The translations under genes were made by a program, and so were the position numbers. From Bradyrhizobium sp. AZCC 2176 (GTDB taxonomy: Bacteria > Pseudomonadota > Alphaproteobacteria > Rhizobiales > Xanthobacteraceae): a stretch of DNA of 64,000 nt. The notes beneath the pieces are model-generated. The model was not told the DNA's origin. It made no database searches and worked only from the letters and a program-made list of their open reading frames with translations. Shown piece by piece: positions 45,880 through 55,373 of the stretch (its first letter is position 1; each line of letters starts with the position of its first letter). Where the stretch lies: contig NZ_JAZHRX010000001.1 of NCBI RefSeq assembly GCF_036924645.1, positions 248,001-312,000 of the forward strand, in the 5' to 3' direction.

Positions 45880-46950
45880 CTACGGCGTCAGCACCGCGCG
45901 GCCGACCAGTTTGCCTTTCTGCAAATCGGTGAGCGCTTCATTGGCTTTGGCGAGCGGCATCGTCGTCACCGGGATCGGCGCGATCATCTTGTTGCGGACG
46001 AGTTCGAGCAGCTCCTGGGTTTCGCGCAGATTGCCGACATAGCTGCCCTGGATCGTGATCGCCTTGATCGGGATCAGCGGCAAGGCCCAGGGCGCGCCGC
46101 CGCCGAACAGGCCGACGATGACAAGCTTGCCGCCCTTGGTCAGGCAATCGAAGCCTAGTTGCGTAGTCTGGGCATTGCCGACGAGATCGATCACGGCGCG
46201 AATGGGTCCGCCGGCCGCCTTCGCCAGTTGCTCCAGCGCGTCCGGCGCCCTGCCGTCAACGGTGGCGAGCGCGCCGGCCGCTTCGGCGGCTTCGCGCTTG
46301 CGCGCATCGATGTCGACGACGATGGCGCCCTTGCCGCCCATCGCCTTCAACAACGACAGCGCCATCAGGCCGAGCCCGCCGGCGCCGAAGATGACGATCG
46401 GCGAGCTGAAGGCGAATTCGACCTTCTTCAATGCGCTATAAGTCGTGACGCCGGAGCAGGCATAGGGCGCCGCGGTGACGGGATCGAGTCCCTTCAGGTT
46501 CAGGAGATACTTCGGATTCGGCACCGTCATGTGGTCGGCATAGCCGCCGTCGCAATAGACGCCGAGCGAGTTCGGCTTGACGACGCACATGTTCTCATCG
46601 CCGCCGACACACGTCGCGCATTTGCCGCAGCCGAGCCAGGGGTAGACCAGCGCCGTGTCGCCCACTTTGAGATCGCCCTTGTCGGCGGCGCTGACCTCAG
46701 GCCCGAACGCCACCACCTCGCCGACCGTCTCGTGCCCCATCGTGCGCGGCAGCGACACGCCACGGTCCTTCAGCGACAGCGGCTTGCGGCCGTGGCCGAG
46801 ATCATAGCCGCCTTCCCAGATATGGAGGTCGCTGTGACAGACGCCGGCCGCCTTCACCTTGATCAGCACCTGCGTGCCTGTGGGCTGCGGCGTCTCCTGA
46901 TCCACCTCTTTCAGAGGTGCGTTGAACTCGGCGACCTGAAAACTCTTCAT
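45880..46950 (-). CDS. Zinc-dependent alcohol dehydrogenase
   Basis: 356 residues from ATG 46950 (GGGAGAG upstream). MDR family with catalytic-zinc region GVCHSDLHIWEGGYDLG, GHETVGEV, a structural zinc lobe GCGKCATCVGGDENMC and NAD motif IFGAGGLGLMALSLLKAMG. Similar to AdhA-type enzymes for short alcohols or their aldehydes. Lies between the peptide-type importer and the isopropylmalate-dehydrogenase-like gene on the same strand. Confidence 0.92.
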   Translation of the reverse strand: MKSFQVAEFNAPLKEVDQETPQPTGTQVLIKVKAAGVCHSDLHIWEGGYDLGHGRKPLSLKDRGVSLPRTMGHETVGEVVAFGPEVSAADKGDLKVGDTALVYPWLGCGKCATCVGGDENMCVVKPNSLGVYCDGGYADHMTVPNPKYLLNLKGLDPVTAAPYACSGVTTYSALKKVEFAFSSPIVIFGAGGLGLMALSLLKAMGGKGAIVVDIDARKREAAEAAGALATVDGRAPDALEQLAKAAGGPIRAVIDLVGNAQTTQLGFDCLTKGGKLVIVGLFGGGAPWALPLIPIKAITIQGSYVGNLRETQELLELVRNKMIAPIPVTTMPLAKANEALTDLQKGKLVGRAVLTP

Positions 46951-47068
46951 CGCTTCTCTCCCGTCGATGGTTCTTGATCTTATACAGGCTCTTGGCACAG
47001 GTATTTCTTGCGCGGACATTGCCACGTCCGCCCCATCGAGACAAATGTAGGCGACGCTCACCCGGTAT

Positions 47069-48049
47069 TCAGATCAGCGGGTGATGGCAAGCCGCGAACT
47101 GGCCCGGCGCCACGGCGCGCAGTTCCGGCATTTCGTCGCTGCATCGCTGATCCGCACGGGGACAGCGGGTGCGAAAGCGGCAGCCGGACGGCGGCGCGAT
47201 CGGCGATGGCGGCTCGCCCACCGGCACGGTCTCGGTGGGGCGAACGTCCGGATCGGGCACCGGAATCGCCTCGATCAGCAGCGCGGTATAGGGATGCGCC
47301 GGCTTCGCGAAGAGCTGCTCGGAAGGGCCGACTTCGCACAACCGGCCGAGATACATCACCGCAACACGGTCGCTGACGGCTTTCACCACCGCGAGATCGT
47401 GTGCGATGAACAACAGCGTCAAGCCGAACCGGGCCTTCATCTCTTCCAGCAGGTTGAGGATCTGGGCGCGAATGGAAACGTCGAGCGCGGAGACCGGCTC
47501 GTCGCAGACGATGAACTCCGGATTGAGAATGAGCGCGCGCGCGATGCAGATGCGCTGGCACTGCCCGCCGGAGAATTCATGCGGCAGCCGCCCCACCACC
47601 AGGGTCGGGTCGAGCCCGACCGCGCTCAACACCTCGTCGACGAGTTGCCTGCGCTTCTCCGGATCCTTGACGCCAGCGATCACCAGCGGCTCGGCGACGA
47701 TGTCGCCGATCTTGCGGCGCGGATTGAGCGAGGCAATCGGATCTTGAAAGATCAATTGCACGCGCCGGCGCATCAGCCGCAAGGCGTCGCCCTGCATCGT
47801 CGTGAGATCGTGACCGTCGAACAGAACCCGCCCCGCTGTCGGCCGGCGCAACTGCAAGACCGCGCGCCCAAACGTCGATTTTCCGCAGCCGGATTCGCCG
47901 ACCAGACCCAGCGTTTCGCCGCGGGCGATCTGCAAGGACACGCCGGACACGGCATGAACGACCTTGGTGCCGACGGGATATTCCACGACCAGATCGTCAA
48001 CCGCGAGCAGCGGTTCGCCTGAAGCGGCCGACACGGCTTGCTGCATCAT
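47069..48049 (-). CDS. Oligopeptide-type ABC transporter ATPase (OppF/DppF-like)
   Basis: 326 residues. Walker A GESGCGKSTFGRAV, signature FSGGQCQRICIARAL (Cys where most have Arg/Gln), Walker B FIVCDEPVSALDVS. The C-terminal oligo_HPY extension has GCRFRTRCPRADQRC, whose cysteines may bind an iron-sulfur cluster as in DppF/OppD. Overlaps the previous ATPase by 4 bp. Confidence 0.93.
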   Translation of the reverse strand: MMQQAVSAASGEPLLAVDDLVVEYPVGTKVVHAVSGVSLQIARGETLGLVGESGCGKSTFGRAVLQLRRPTAGRVLFDGHDLTTMQGDALRLMRRRVQLIFQDPIASLNPRRKIGDIVAEPLVIAGVKDPEKRRQLVDEVLSAVGLDPTLVVGRLPHEFSGGQCQRICIARALILNPEFIVCDEPVSALDVSIRAQILNLLEEMKARFGLTLLFIAHDLAVVKAVSDRVAVMYLGRLCEVGPSEQLFAKPAHPYTALLIEAIPVPDPDVRPTETVPVGEPPSPIAPPSGCRFRTRCPRADQRCSDEMPELRAVAPGQFAACHHPLI

Positions 48050-49041
48050 GCGCTGGCCCCCGCATGGATTTCGATCGGGTGGAAGCAGGCGTATTGATGT
48101 TCCCGCGATTCGGCTTCCGTCAATGCCGGCTTCTCGGTCCGGCAGCGGGCCACCACATAGCGGCAGCGCGGCGAGAACGAGCAGCCCTGCAGCGGCCGGG
48201 TTGGATCGGGCGGACGCCCCGAGATCGCCGGAAGCGGCGTGTGGGGCGCGGCATCCAGTTTGGGAAGCGCCGCCAGCAGCGCTTCGGTATAGGGCATCCG
48301 CATCTTCTTGAACAACGCAGGCGTCGGGGCGCGCTCGACCACGCGGCCGGCATACATCACGGCAACCTCATCGGTGCGACCGGCAACGACGCCGAGATCA
48401 TGGGTGATCAGGATCATCGCCATGTGGCGGCGGCGCTGCTCGCGCGCCAGGAGGTCGAGAATTTGCGCCTGGATCGTCACGTCGAGCGCGGTGGTCGGCT
48501 CATCGGCGATCAGGAGCTTTGGTTCGCACGACAGCGCAATCGCGATCGCAACGCGTTGGCGCATGCCGCCGGAAAGCTGGTGTGGATACTGCGCCAGCCG
48601 CTGCTCGGGCGCGGGGATGCCGACGGCTGCGAGCAGTTCGATGCTACGTTTGGTGGCGGCGGCCACATCCAGTTCGAGATGCTCCTGCAGCGTCTCGATC
48701 AACTGGGTGCCGATCGTGAGCACCGGGTTGAGCGAGGTCATCGGGTCCTGGAATACGACCGCCAGCGACCGGCCGCGCAGCTTGCGCAATTTCTCCGGCG
48801 GGATCTGCAGCAGGTCCTGCCCGTCGAACATCACCCGGCCGGAGAGCTTTGCTTTCTTCGGCAGCAACTGCAGGATCGCCCGCGACAGCATGGTCTTGCC
48901 GCAGCCGGACTCGCCGACGATGCCAAGCGTCTGGCCGCCGCCGACGGTGAGGTCGACACGATCTACCGCGCGCAGATTGCCGCGCGGGGTCGGCAGGTCG
49001 ACAGAAACGTCCTCAACGGAAAGCAGCGTACTATCGGTCAC
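48046..49041 (-). CDS. Oligopeptide-type ABC transporter ATPase (OppD/DppD-like)
   Basis: 331 residues. Walker A GESGCGKTMLSRAI, signature LSGGMRQRVAIAIAL, Walker B LLIADEPTTALDVT, C-terminal GCSFSPRCRYVVARC as in oligo_HPY proteins. Partner of the ATPase at 47069. Overlaps the upstream permease by 4 bp. Confidence 0.93.
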   Translation of the reverse strand: MTDSTLLSVEDVSVDLPTPRGNLRAVDRVDLTVGGGQTLGIVGESGCGKTMLSRAILQLLPKKAKLSGRVMFDGQDLLQIPPEKLRKLRGRSLAVVFQDPMTSLNPVLTIGTQLIETLQEHLELDVAAATKRSIELLAAVGIPAPEQRLAQYPHQLSGGMRQRVAIAIALSCEPKLLIADEPTTALDVTIQAQILDLLAREQRRRHMAMILITHDLGVVAGRTDEVAVMYAGRVVERAPTPALFKKMRMPYTEALLAALPKLDAAPHTPLPAISGRPPDPTRPLQGCSFSPRCRYVVARCRTEKPALTEAESREHQYACFHPIEIHAGASA

Positions 49042-49910
49042 AGCGCGCCCTGACGTGGATCGGTGAGCGCCCGCAGCGTGTCACCGACGAGATTGAAGGA
49101 CAGCACGGTCAGGAACATCGCGATCGCCGGCAGGAAGGCCAGCCTCGGCGCCACGTCGAGGCTCTCACGCCCCTCCCCGATCATGCTGCCCCAGCTCGAG
49201 ATTGGCGGCGGCACGCCAAGGCCGAGGAATGACAAGGCGCCCTCAACCACGATGGTGACCGCAACGGCGAGCAGGAAGAAGGCCAGGAGCGGCAGCATGA
49301 CATTGGGCAGCAACTCGCGCAGCAGGATGCGCGCATCGGTCGCGCCAAGCGCCTGTGCCGCGATCACGAATTCACGCCGCGCCAGCGTCAACGTCGCCGC
49401 CCGCGCCACCCGCATAAAGGCGGGAACGCCGAGGAAGCCAAGAATGAGAGTGAGATTGAGAATCGACTGGCCAAGAAAGGCGGTCACGGCCAGCGCCAGG
49501 ATCAGCGGCGGAAACGCCAGCAGCACGTCCATGCTGCCGACCACCGTCGACTCGAACCGGCCGCGGAAATAGCCGGCGAGCATGCCGAGCGCCCCGCCGA
49601 TCGTGAGCCCGATCACCGGCGCGCACAGCCCAACCACAAGCGAGATCCGCGCGCCGTAGATGAGCCGGGACAGTTCGTCGCGCCCAAGGCCATCCGTTCC
49701 GAGCCAATGCTCCATGGAAAACGGGGCGCGCCGCTCCAGCATATCCATGTCGGTCGGGCTCGGCAGCGGCAGCACGGCGGCAAAGATCGCCACGGCAAAC
49801 ATGAAGGTCATCCAGCCGATCGCCGTCCAGAACAGCAGCCCCAGCCTGCGGCCGCGCTTTGCCGGTTGCGCTGCAACGCCTTCGTCGATCGTGAGTTCAA
49901 GCGTGGCCAT
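49038..49910 (-). CDS. Oligopeptide-type ABC transporter permease (DppC-like)
   Basis: 290 residues from ATG 49910 (AGGATCC upstream). About six helices; HWLGTDGLGRDELSRLIYGARISL is the DppC N-terminal signature, and the cytosolic loop AAQALGATDARILLRELLPN is the EAA motif. Overlaps the DppB-like gene by 14 bp. Confidence 0.93.
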   Translation of the reverse strand: MATLELTIDEGVAAQPAKRGRRLGLLFWTAIGWMTFMFAVAIFAAVLPLPSPTDMDMLERRAPFSMEHWLGTDGLGRDELSRLIYGARISLVVGLCAPVIGLTIGGALGMLAGYFRGRFESTVVGSMDVLLAFPPLILALAVTAFLGQSILNLTLILGFLGVPAFMRVARAATLTLARREFVIAAQALGATDARILLRELLPNVMLPLLAFFLLAVAVTIVVEGALSFLGLGVPPPISSWGSMIGEGRESLDVAPRLAFLPAIAMFLTVLSFNLVGDTLRALTDPRQGAL

Positions 49911-50847
49911 GACGGATCCTGGGATCGAGGACGGCATAGAGAAGATCGACGATGAAGTTCATAATCACGAAACCGGCGGCAACCAGCAGCACCACGCCCT
50001 GCAGGATGATGAGGTCGCGGGTATAAATCGCGCCGATCAGGAGCCGGCCGATCCCCGGAAGCGCGAAGATCGTCTCCACGATGACCGTGCCGCCGATCAA
50101 TCGCCCGATATTGATGCCGGTGACCGTGACCAGCGTGAGCGACGAGGGCTTCAGCGCGTGTACGAACAGGATGCGTGAGGCCTTCAATCCCTTGGCTTTC
50201 GCCAGCGCAATATAATCTTCCTGCAGCGTTGCGATCATGTCGGAGCGCAGCACCCGCATGATGCCCGGCCATTCCGCCAGCGCCAGCGTCAGCGACGGCA
50301 GCACCATGAAGCGCAGATTTGCGACGGGGTCTTCGGTAAACGGAACGTAGCCCGTCGCCGGCAGCCAGCGCAGCTCCACCGCGAACAAATAGATCAGCAG
50401 GATCGCCGACAGGAAGGCCGGCACGGAGAGCATGGCAAACGCGCTGCCGGTCATGAAGCGATCGAAGGCGCTGCCGCTGCGGGCCGCGCACACGATCGCC
50501 AGGGGAACGCCGATGACGAGGCCCATGATCTCGGCCAGGAGCATCAGCTCGATCGATACCGGCAGCCGTTCAGTCACCGCCTGCAGCACCGTTTGCCCGG
50601 TGCGGAACGACCGGCCGAAGTCACCCTGCAGGATGTTGCCGAGCCAGCCGAAATAACGGATCCAGACCGGTTGATCGAGCCCCATATCCTTGCGAAGCGC
50701 TGCAACGTTTTCGGGCGTCGCCTGATCGCCGAGAATCGTATAGGCGAGATCGCCCGGCAGCAGCGACGCGATGAAGAACGTCAACAGCGATACGGCGATC
50801 AGGACCGGTGTCAGGTACAGAAGCCTACGCGCGACAAAGAACAGCAT
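49897..50847 (-). CDS. Oligopeptide-type ABC transporter permease (DppB-like)
   Basis: 316 residues with six helices. Family blocks: LLPGDLAYTILGDQATPENV, LGLDQPVWIRYFGWLGNILQGDFG spread over the N-terminal loop, and the EAA loop ALAKGLKASRIL-like LAKAKGLKASRILFVHAL. It begins 6 bp after the binding-protein gene. Confidence 0.93.
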   Translation of the reverse strand: MLFFVARRLLYLTPVLIAVSLLTFFIASLLPGDLAYTILGDQATPENVAALRKDMGLDQPVWIRYFGWLGNILQGDFGRSFRTGQTVLQAVTERLPVSIELMLLAEIMGLVIGVPLAIVCAARSGSAFDRFMTGSAFAMLSVPAFLSAILLIYLFAVELRWLPATGYVPFTEDPVANLRFMVLPSLTLALAEWPGIMRVLRSDMIATLQEDYIALAKAKGLKASRILFVHALKPSSLTLVTVTGINIGRLIGGTVIVETIFALPGIGRLLIGAIYTRDLIILQGVVLLVAAGFVIMNFIVDLLYAVLDPRIRHGHA

Positions 50848-50853
50848 GGAAGG

Positions 50854-52395
50854 TCATTCCAGCCAGGCGTCCGATACGTCGATCACCCCATGATAGATTT
50901 TTGGCAGGCCCTTCAGCTTGGACGTGGAAATTGCGTAATAGGTGTTCTGGAAAGTCCAGAACCAGATCGCCTCCTTGTTCACGATGCGGCTGACCGCGCA
51001 ATAATCTTCGATCCGCTTCTCCAGATCGGCCGTGACCCGTGCATGATCCAGTAGCCGGTCGAGCTCCGGATTGGAATAGTTTGCAAGTGCAACCGGACTG
51101 CCGGTACGGAAATTGGCATACATCTGCGGATCGGGATCGGCGAGATCGACGATCCGCCACCCTATCACCTGAAACTGGCGCATGAAGGCGCGTGGCGGGA
51201 ACGTAGCTTGATCGACCTGCTCGATCTCCGCATTGGCGCCAGCCCGTTTCCAGAACTGCTGCAGCACCTGACCGATGGCGCGGCCGCGCGGCGTCGCGGT
51301 GACCAGCACCTTGAACTCGACCGGCTTGCCATAGTCCTTGATCAGCGCCTTTGCCTTCTCGAGGTCTTCGGGAAGCGCACCATCGTCCTTGCACTTGACC
51401 CAGGAACCGTCGCCATAGGGATTGCTCGCGGGGCGCGCGAGGCCATTGGTGATCGCCTGCGACATCTTCTTGCGGTCGAGCGCCATCACCAACGCCTGGC
51501 GCACGCGGACATCATCGAACGGTGCGACCTTGGTGTTGAAGGCGTAAACCTGCGCGCCGGAGCCAGCGTAGGTGTGCACCTTCATCTTTGGGTCTTTCTG
51601 CGCCTTCATGATGTTGTCGGCGTCGTATTCGTCGTCCCAGACGATATCGGCTTCGCCCGACTGCAGGCTGGCAAAGCGCGACTGCGCATCCGGCAGCGGT
51701 TTCAAAATGATGCGGTCGAGATAGGGATGGCCCTTGTTCCAGTAATCGGGATTCTTTTCCAGCACCATGCGGTCGCCCGCGGTCCATGACTTCAGAATAT
51801 AGGGACCGGTGCCGACCGGGTTGCGGTTGTAGTCGTCGCCCTTGGTCTTCCATGCCGTCGGCGAGTGGACAACATTGTTTGAACTCTGAATGGTCATCAG
51901 TGCAGGCTGGTTCACCTGCGGATCATTCAGATTGTAGACCACCGTCAATTCATCAGGCGCCTGCACGTTATTAACGTAGGCGATGTAGAAAGCGCAGCGG
52001 CATTTGTTGGCCGGATCCTTCTGCCGGTCAAAGTTCTCCTTGACCGCTTGCGCATTGAACGGCGTGCCGTCGTGAAACTTGACGCCCGGGCGCAACTTGA
52101 AGGTCCAGGTCTTGTAGTCGTCCGAATGCGTCCAGGACAACGCCAGCTTCGGTACCGCCTTGCCGTTGTCGTCGAGCGCGACGAGCGTGTCGAAGATCGC
52201 AGCGGCCGCGGTTTCCACCGCCGTATCGTAAACACCAACCTTCAGCGGATCGAAACCGGGAATATCCAATTCGAGGCCGACCGTGATGCTGCCGCCCGGC
52301 TTCTGCGCGTTGGCGGGCATTGCCGACAACGCCACGCCAAATCCCGCCACAAGGAATATTCGCGCGAGCGCGCTCGAACGGATCGCCGCTTTCAT
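50854..52395 (-). CDS. Peptide/nickel-type ABC substrate-binding protein (SBP_bac_5)
   Basis: 513 residues from ATG 52395 (GGAGGGAA upstream). Signal peptide (SSALARIFLVAGFGVALSAMPANA), then the cluster-C binding fold: LSWTHSDDYKTWTFKLRPGVKFHDGTPF split by strands, NPVGTGPYILKSW, DVRVRQALVMALDRKKM. These proteins bind peptides, opines, glutathione or other solutes; ligand unknown. The neighbouring CoA-transferase and dehydrogenases suggest a carboxylated or branched carbon source over a nutritive peptide. Confidence 0.92.
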   Translation of the reverse strand: MKAAIRSSALARIFLVAGFGVALSAMPANAQKPGGSITVGLELDIPGFDPLKVGVYDTAVETAAAAIFDTLVALDDNGKAVPKLALSWTHSDDYKTWTFKLRPGVKFHDGTPFNAQAVKENFDRQKDPANKCRCAFYIAYVNNVQAPDELTVVYNLNDPQVNQPALMTIQSSNNVVHSPTAWKTKGDDYNRNPVGTGPYILKSWTAGDRMVLEKNPDYWNKGHPYLDRIILKPLPDAQSRFASLQSGEADIVWDDEYDADNIMKAQKDPKMKVHTYAGSGAQVYAFNTKVAPFDDVRVRQALVMALDRKKMSQAITNGLARPASNPYGDGSWVKCKDDGALPEDLEKAKALIKDYGKPVEFKVLVTATPRGRAIGQVLQQFWKRAGANAEIEQVDQATFPPRAFMRQFQVIGWRIVDLADPDPQMYANFRTGSPVALANYSNPELDRLLDHARVTADLEKRIEDYCAVSRIVNKEAIWFWTFQNTYYAISTSKLKGLPKIYHGVIDVSDAWLE

Positions 52396-52545
52396 GGATG
52401 TTCCCTCCGATATGTCGTTCGTCCGGTATTCCGGATCGTCGATGGCTGCCCGCAAGATTGTCTGGAAACGCAGTGGCGGGCAAGGCTGTTCACACGCCGC
52501 GGATGAAACGCCGCAGGTTGATGTTTCGCTATGCGGACCGTGCTG

Positions 52546-53751
52546 TCAGACGCGCGCGGTCGCCTGCGCCTTGCCGGCAAAGGCTGCGATTTCATCCTCT
52601 GACAGGCCGGTCTCCTTCAGGTAGGCGCGCGTGTGCTCGCCGAGCGTCGACATGCGCCGCGCCGCCGACACGTTGGCGCCCGACATGCGGAACGGCAGAT
52701 TGAGCACTTTGAAGGTGCCGCCACCGTCCTCGACCTCGGCCAATGCGCCGCGGTGGGCAATCTGCGGATCGCGCAGCGCCTCGGCGACGGTGCGATAGGC
52801 CGATGAGGGAACGCCGCGCGCATTGAGAGCCGCGAGGCACTGCTCGGTCGTCACGGTGCGTGACCACGCCTCGACGCCGTCGATCAGGCTCGTCCAGTTT
52901 TCCCGCCGATCGGAATATTTGGCGAAGCGCTGATCGCTCACCCACTCGGGGTGACCGATCACCTGCATCAGGCTCTGAAAAGTTTTCTCGCTGGCGATCG
53001 CCATCATCACATAGCCGTCCGTCGTCTCGATCGGGCCGAACATCGGCCGCTGCGTCGGCTTCACTTCGAATTGCGACCATTGCAGTTCGTTCAACGTCAG
53101 GCTCAGCATGGATTCGAGCATCGAGACGTCGATATGCTGGCCCTGCCCGGTTGCCGCGCGCTGATACAGCGCCGCCGAAATGGCGCCGAACGCATAGACA
53201 CCGGTGAGCACGTCGGCATGATAGATGCCGCAATAATCCGGCCGGCTTCGTCCCGGCTGGTAGGCCAGATGCGCCATCTCATAGCCCGAGGCTGCGTGAA
53301 TCACCGGCGCATAGGCCGGCAGCTCCGCCGACGGCCCGGTCTGGCCGTATCCCGAGATCGAGCAATAAACCAGCTTCGGGTTGAGCCCATGCAGCGAGGC
53401 GTAGTCGAGCTTCAGTCGCCGCATCACGCCCGGACGGAAATTCTCCACCAGCGCATCCGCGGTCGCGACCAGCCGGCGGACGGCCTCCAATCCCTTTGGC
53501 GACTTCAAATCCAGAACCAGGCTGTTCTTGCCGACATTGAGCTGGCCGAAGGCGGTTGAGCAATTATTCCGCAGCGGCGGGCGGGTCCGCATCGTCTCGC
53601 CTTCCTCGGTCTCGATCTTGATAACCTCCGCTCCCATATCGGCGAGCATTCGTGTACAGTGGGGGCCGGCAATCGTGGTTGAGAAATCGAGGACCCGCAG
53701 GCCTGCGAAGCTGCCTGTCAAATTCCTCTGATCATTGCCGGCTATGGTCAT
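52546..53751 (-). CDS. CaiB/BaiF-family CoA-transferase
   Basis: 401 residues from ATG 53751 (AAGGAG upstream); a longer frame to 54054 is not supported. Class III CoA-transferase: GLRVLDFSTTIAGPHCTRML, ADMGAEVIKIE, NVGKNSLVLDLKSP, VENFRPGVMRRL and the catalytic Asp region HADVLTGVYA. It moves CoA between carboxylic acids such as formyl/oxalyl, succinyl or mesaconyl pairs. First gene of the minus-strand run with the importer; likely activates the imported acid. Confidence 0.92.
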   Translation of the reverse strand: MTIAGNDQRNLTGSFAGLRVLDFSTTIAGPHCTRMLADMGAEVIKIETEEGETMRTRPPLRNNCSTAFGQLNVGKNSLVLDLKSPKGLEAVRRLVATADALVENFRPGVMRRLKLDYASLHGLNPKLVYCSISGYGQTGPSAELPAYAPVIHAASGYEMAHLAYQPGRSRPDYCGIYHADVLTGVYAFGAISAALYQRAATGQGQHIDVSMLESMLSLTLNELQWSQFEVKPTQRPMFGPIETTDGYVMMAIASEKTFQSLMQVIGHPEWVSDQRFAKYSDRRENWTSLIDGVEAWSRTVTTEQCLAALNARGVPSSAYRTVAEALRDPQIAHRGALAEVEDGGGTFKVLNLPFRMSGANVSAARRMSTLGEHTRAYLKETGLSEDEIAAFAGKAQATARV

Positions 53752-53938
53752 TGCGTGAAGCTCCTTCGGCCTTTTGCGGCCGTTCGTTTTGGTTGGCGGC
53801 CGTGACCCTAAATTGTGCAGCGTCGACAGGAAAGTAGTTCGGTTAGGAACGACCGCCCCCTGCGCGCGTTGTAACAGGTAAGGAAATTGGACCCATTCTT
53901 GCATAAGTGACATTGCGGCAGGTACGAGGACGCTTGTC

Positions 53939-55366
53939 TTGAAGGTCTTGTTCGTCACCACTGAAATGGATGACTTCGTCCGGGTGGGCGGTCTCGCCGC
54001 CGTATCCGCCGCCCTGCCCCGGGCGCTGCGCCGCTGGAGCGACGTCCGGGTCATGCTGCCCGGTTATCGGGACATCATCGAACAGTTCACCCACATTGAA
54101 ATCGTTGGGGAATGCCCCGCTCTGGCGGAGATGCCGGCCTGTTTGCTCGGGCGGGCGTCGACCAAGGATGACCTGCCGGTTTACGTCCTGCTCTGCCCGC
54201 AGCTTTACGACCGGCCGGGCAATCCCTATGGCGACGAATCGGGGCGCGACTGGCCGGACAACGACATCAGGTTCGGCCGCTTCGCATCCGCCGCCGCCGA
54301 GCTTGCCGCGGGCACCCTGGACAAGAATTGGGCAGCGGACCTGATCCATGCCAACGACTGGCAGGCCGCGCTGGCGCCGGCCTATCTGGCATGGAGAGGC
54401 TCAAAGCTCCCCTCGATACTGACCATCCATAACCTCGCCTATCAGGGACTGTTCCCGCCGGACTCGCTGCGCCGGATCGGCGCGCCCGAAAGTTCCTTCC
54501 ACATCGACGGGCTCGAGTTCTACGACCATGTCTCGTTCCTCAAGGGCGGCCTGGTCTACGCCTCGCATCTGACCACCGTCAGCGCCACCTATGCCAAGGA
54601 AATCACGACGCGCGAACTCGGCTGCGGGCTCGAAGGCCTGCTGCAGCGCCGCTCGAACGCGGCGCAACTGACCGGCATCTTGAACGGCATCGACGAAAGC
54701 TGGGATCCCAGCGCCTGCGCGCATCTGGCGCAGACCTTCGCCCCCGGCGACTGGGAAGGCAAGCAGGCGAATGCCGATTACGTCCGCAAGCAGTTCGGCC
54801 TGGCATTGTCGCGCGGTCCGCTGTTCGGCCTTGTGGCCCGCCTGGTTCACCAGAAGGGCGTCGACCTCGTCCTGTCCGCCGCCGACGAAATCATCGGGGC
54901 CGGCGGGCAGATCGTGGTGACCGGCAGCGGCGAGGCCCAGATCGAACAGGCGCTGGTCAACGCGCACCGCCGCAGGCCGGATGCAATCGGCGTCGTCATC
55001 GGCTTCAACGACGCCCAGGCGCGGCGGATTTTTGCCGGCAGCGATTTCACGCTGATGCCGTCGCGGTTCGAACCGTGCGGGCTGAGCCAGATGTATGCGC
55101 AGCGCTTTGGTTCGCTGCCGATCGGTCACCAAACCGGCGGGCTGGCGGAAACCATCAAGGACGGCGAAACCGGATTCCTGTTTCCGAAGCCGTCCGCGGA
55201 ATCCTTCCTCGGCGGTGTCAAGCGCGCATTCGATGCGTTCCGCGCCAAGGACCGCCTCGACGCGATGCGGCGCAGCGCAATGGCGCGGTCGTTTAGCTGG
55301 GATCTGTCGGCCGCCTGCTACAGCGCGCTGTATCGCAAGACGATCGCGCCTTCCATCATCGCGTAA
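53939..55366 (+). CDS. glgA: Glycogen synthase (GlgA-like, GT5)
   Basis: 475 residues with an apparent TTG start at 53939 (GAGGAC upstream). GT5 family: N-terminal VRVGGLAAVSAALPRAL, HANDWQAALAPAYLAW, LTIHNLAYQGLF, and C-terminal PSRFEPCGLSQMYAQRFGSLP with TGGLAETI. It would transfer glucose from ADP-glucose to an alpha-1,4-glucan. The usual KTGGL lysine (position 15 in E. coli) is arginine here, a conservative change also known in some GlgA relatives. No glgB/C/X genes are nearby, so it may be a second synthase. Confidence 0.88.
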   Translation: MKVLFVTTEMDDFVRVGGLAAVSAALPRALRRWSDVRVMLPGYRDIIEQFTHIEIVGECPALAEMPACLLGRASTKDDLPVYVLLCPQLYDRPGNPYGDESGRDWPDNDIRFGRFASAAAELAAGTLDKNWAADLIHANDWQAALAPAYLAWRGSKLPSILTIHNLAYQGLFPPDSLRRIGAPESSFHIDGLEFYDHVSFLKGGLVYASHLTTVSATYAKEITTRELGCGLEGLLQRRSNAAQLTGILNGIDESWDPSACAHLAQTFAPGDWEGKQANADYVRKQFGLALSRGPLFGLVARLVHQKGVDLVLSAADEIIGAGGQIVVTGSGEAQIEQALVNAHRRRPDAIGVVIGFNDAQARRIFAGSDFTLMPSRFEPCGLSQMYAQRFGSLPIGHQTGGLAETIKDGETGFLFPKPSAESFLGGVKRAFDAFRAKDRLDAMRRSAMARSFSWDLSAACYSALYRKTIAPSIIA

Positions 55367-55373
55367 CTCGCGA

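Noticed and set aside
52546..54054. N-terminal extension of the CoA-transferase
   Set aside because: A good ribosome site and the normal family start are at 53751; the extension crosses the glgA promoter and start.
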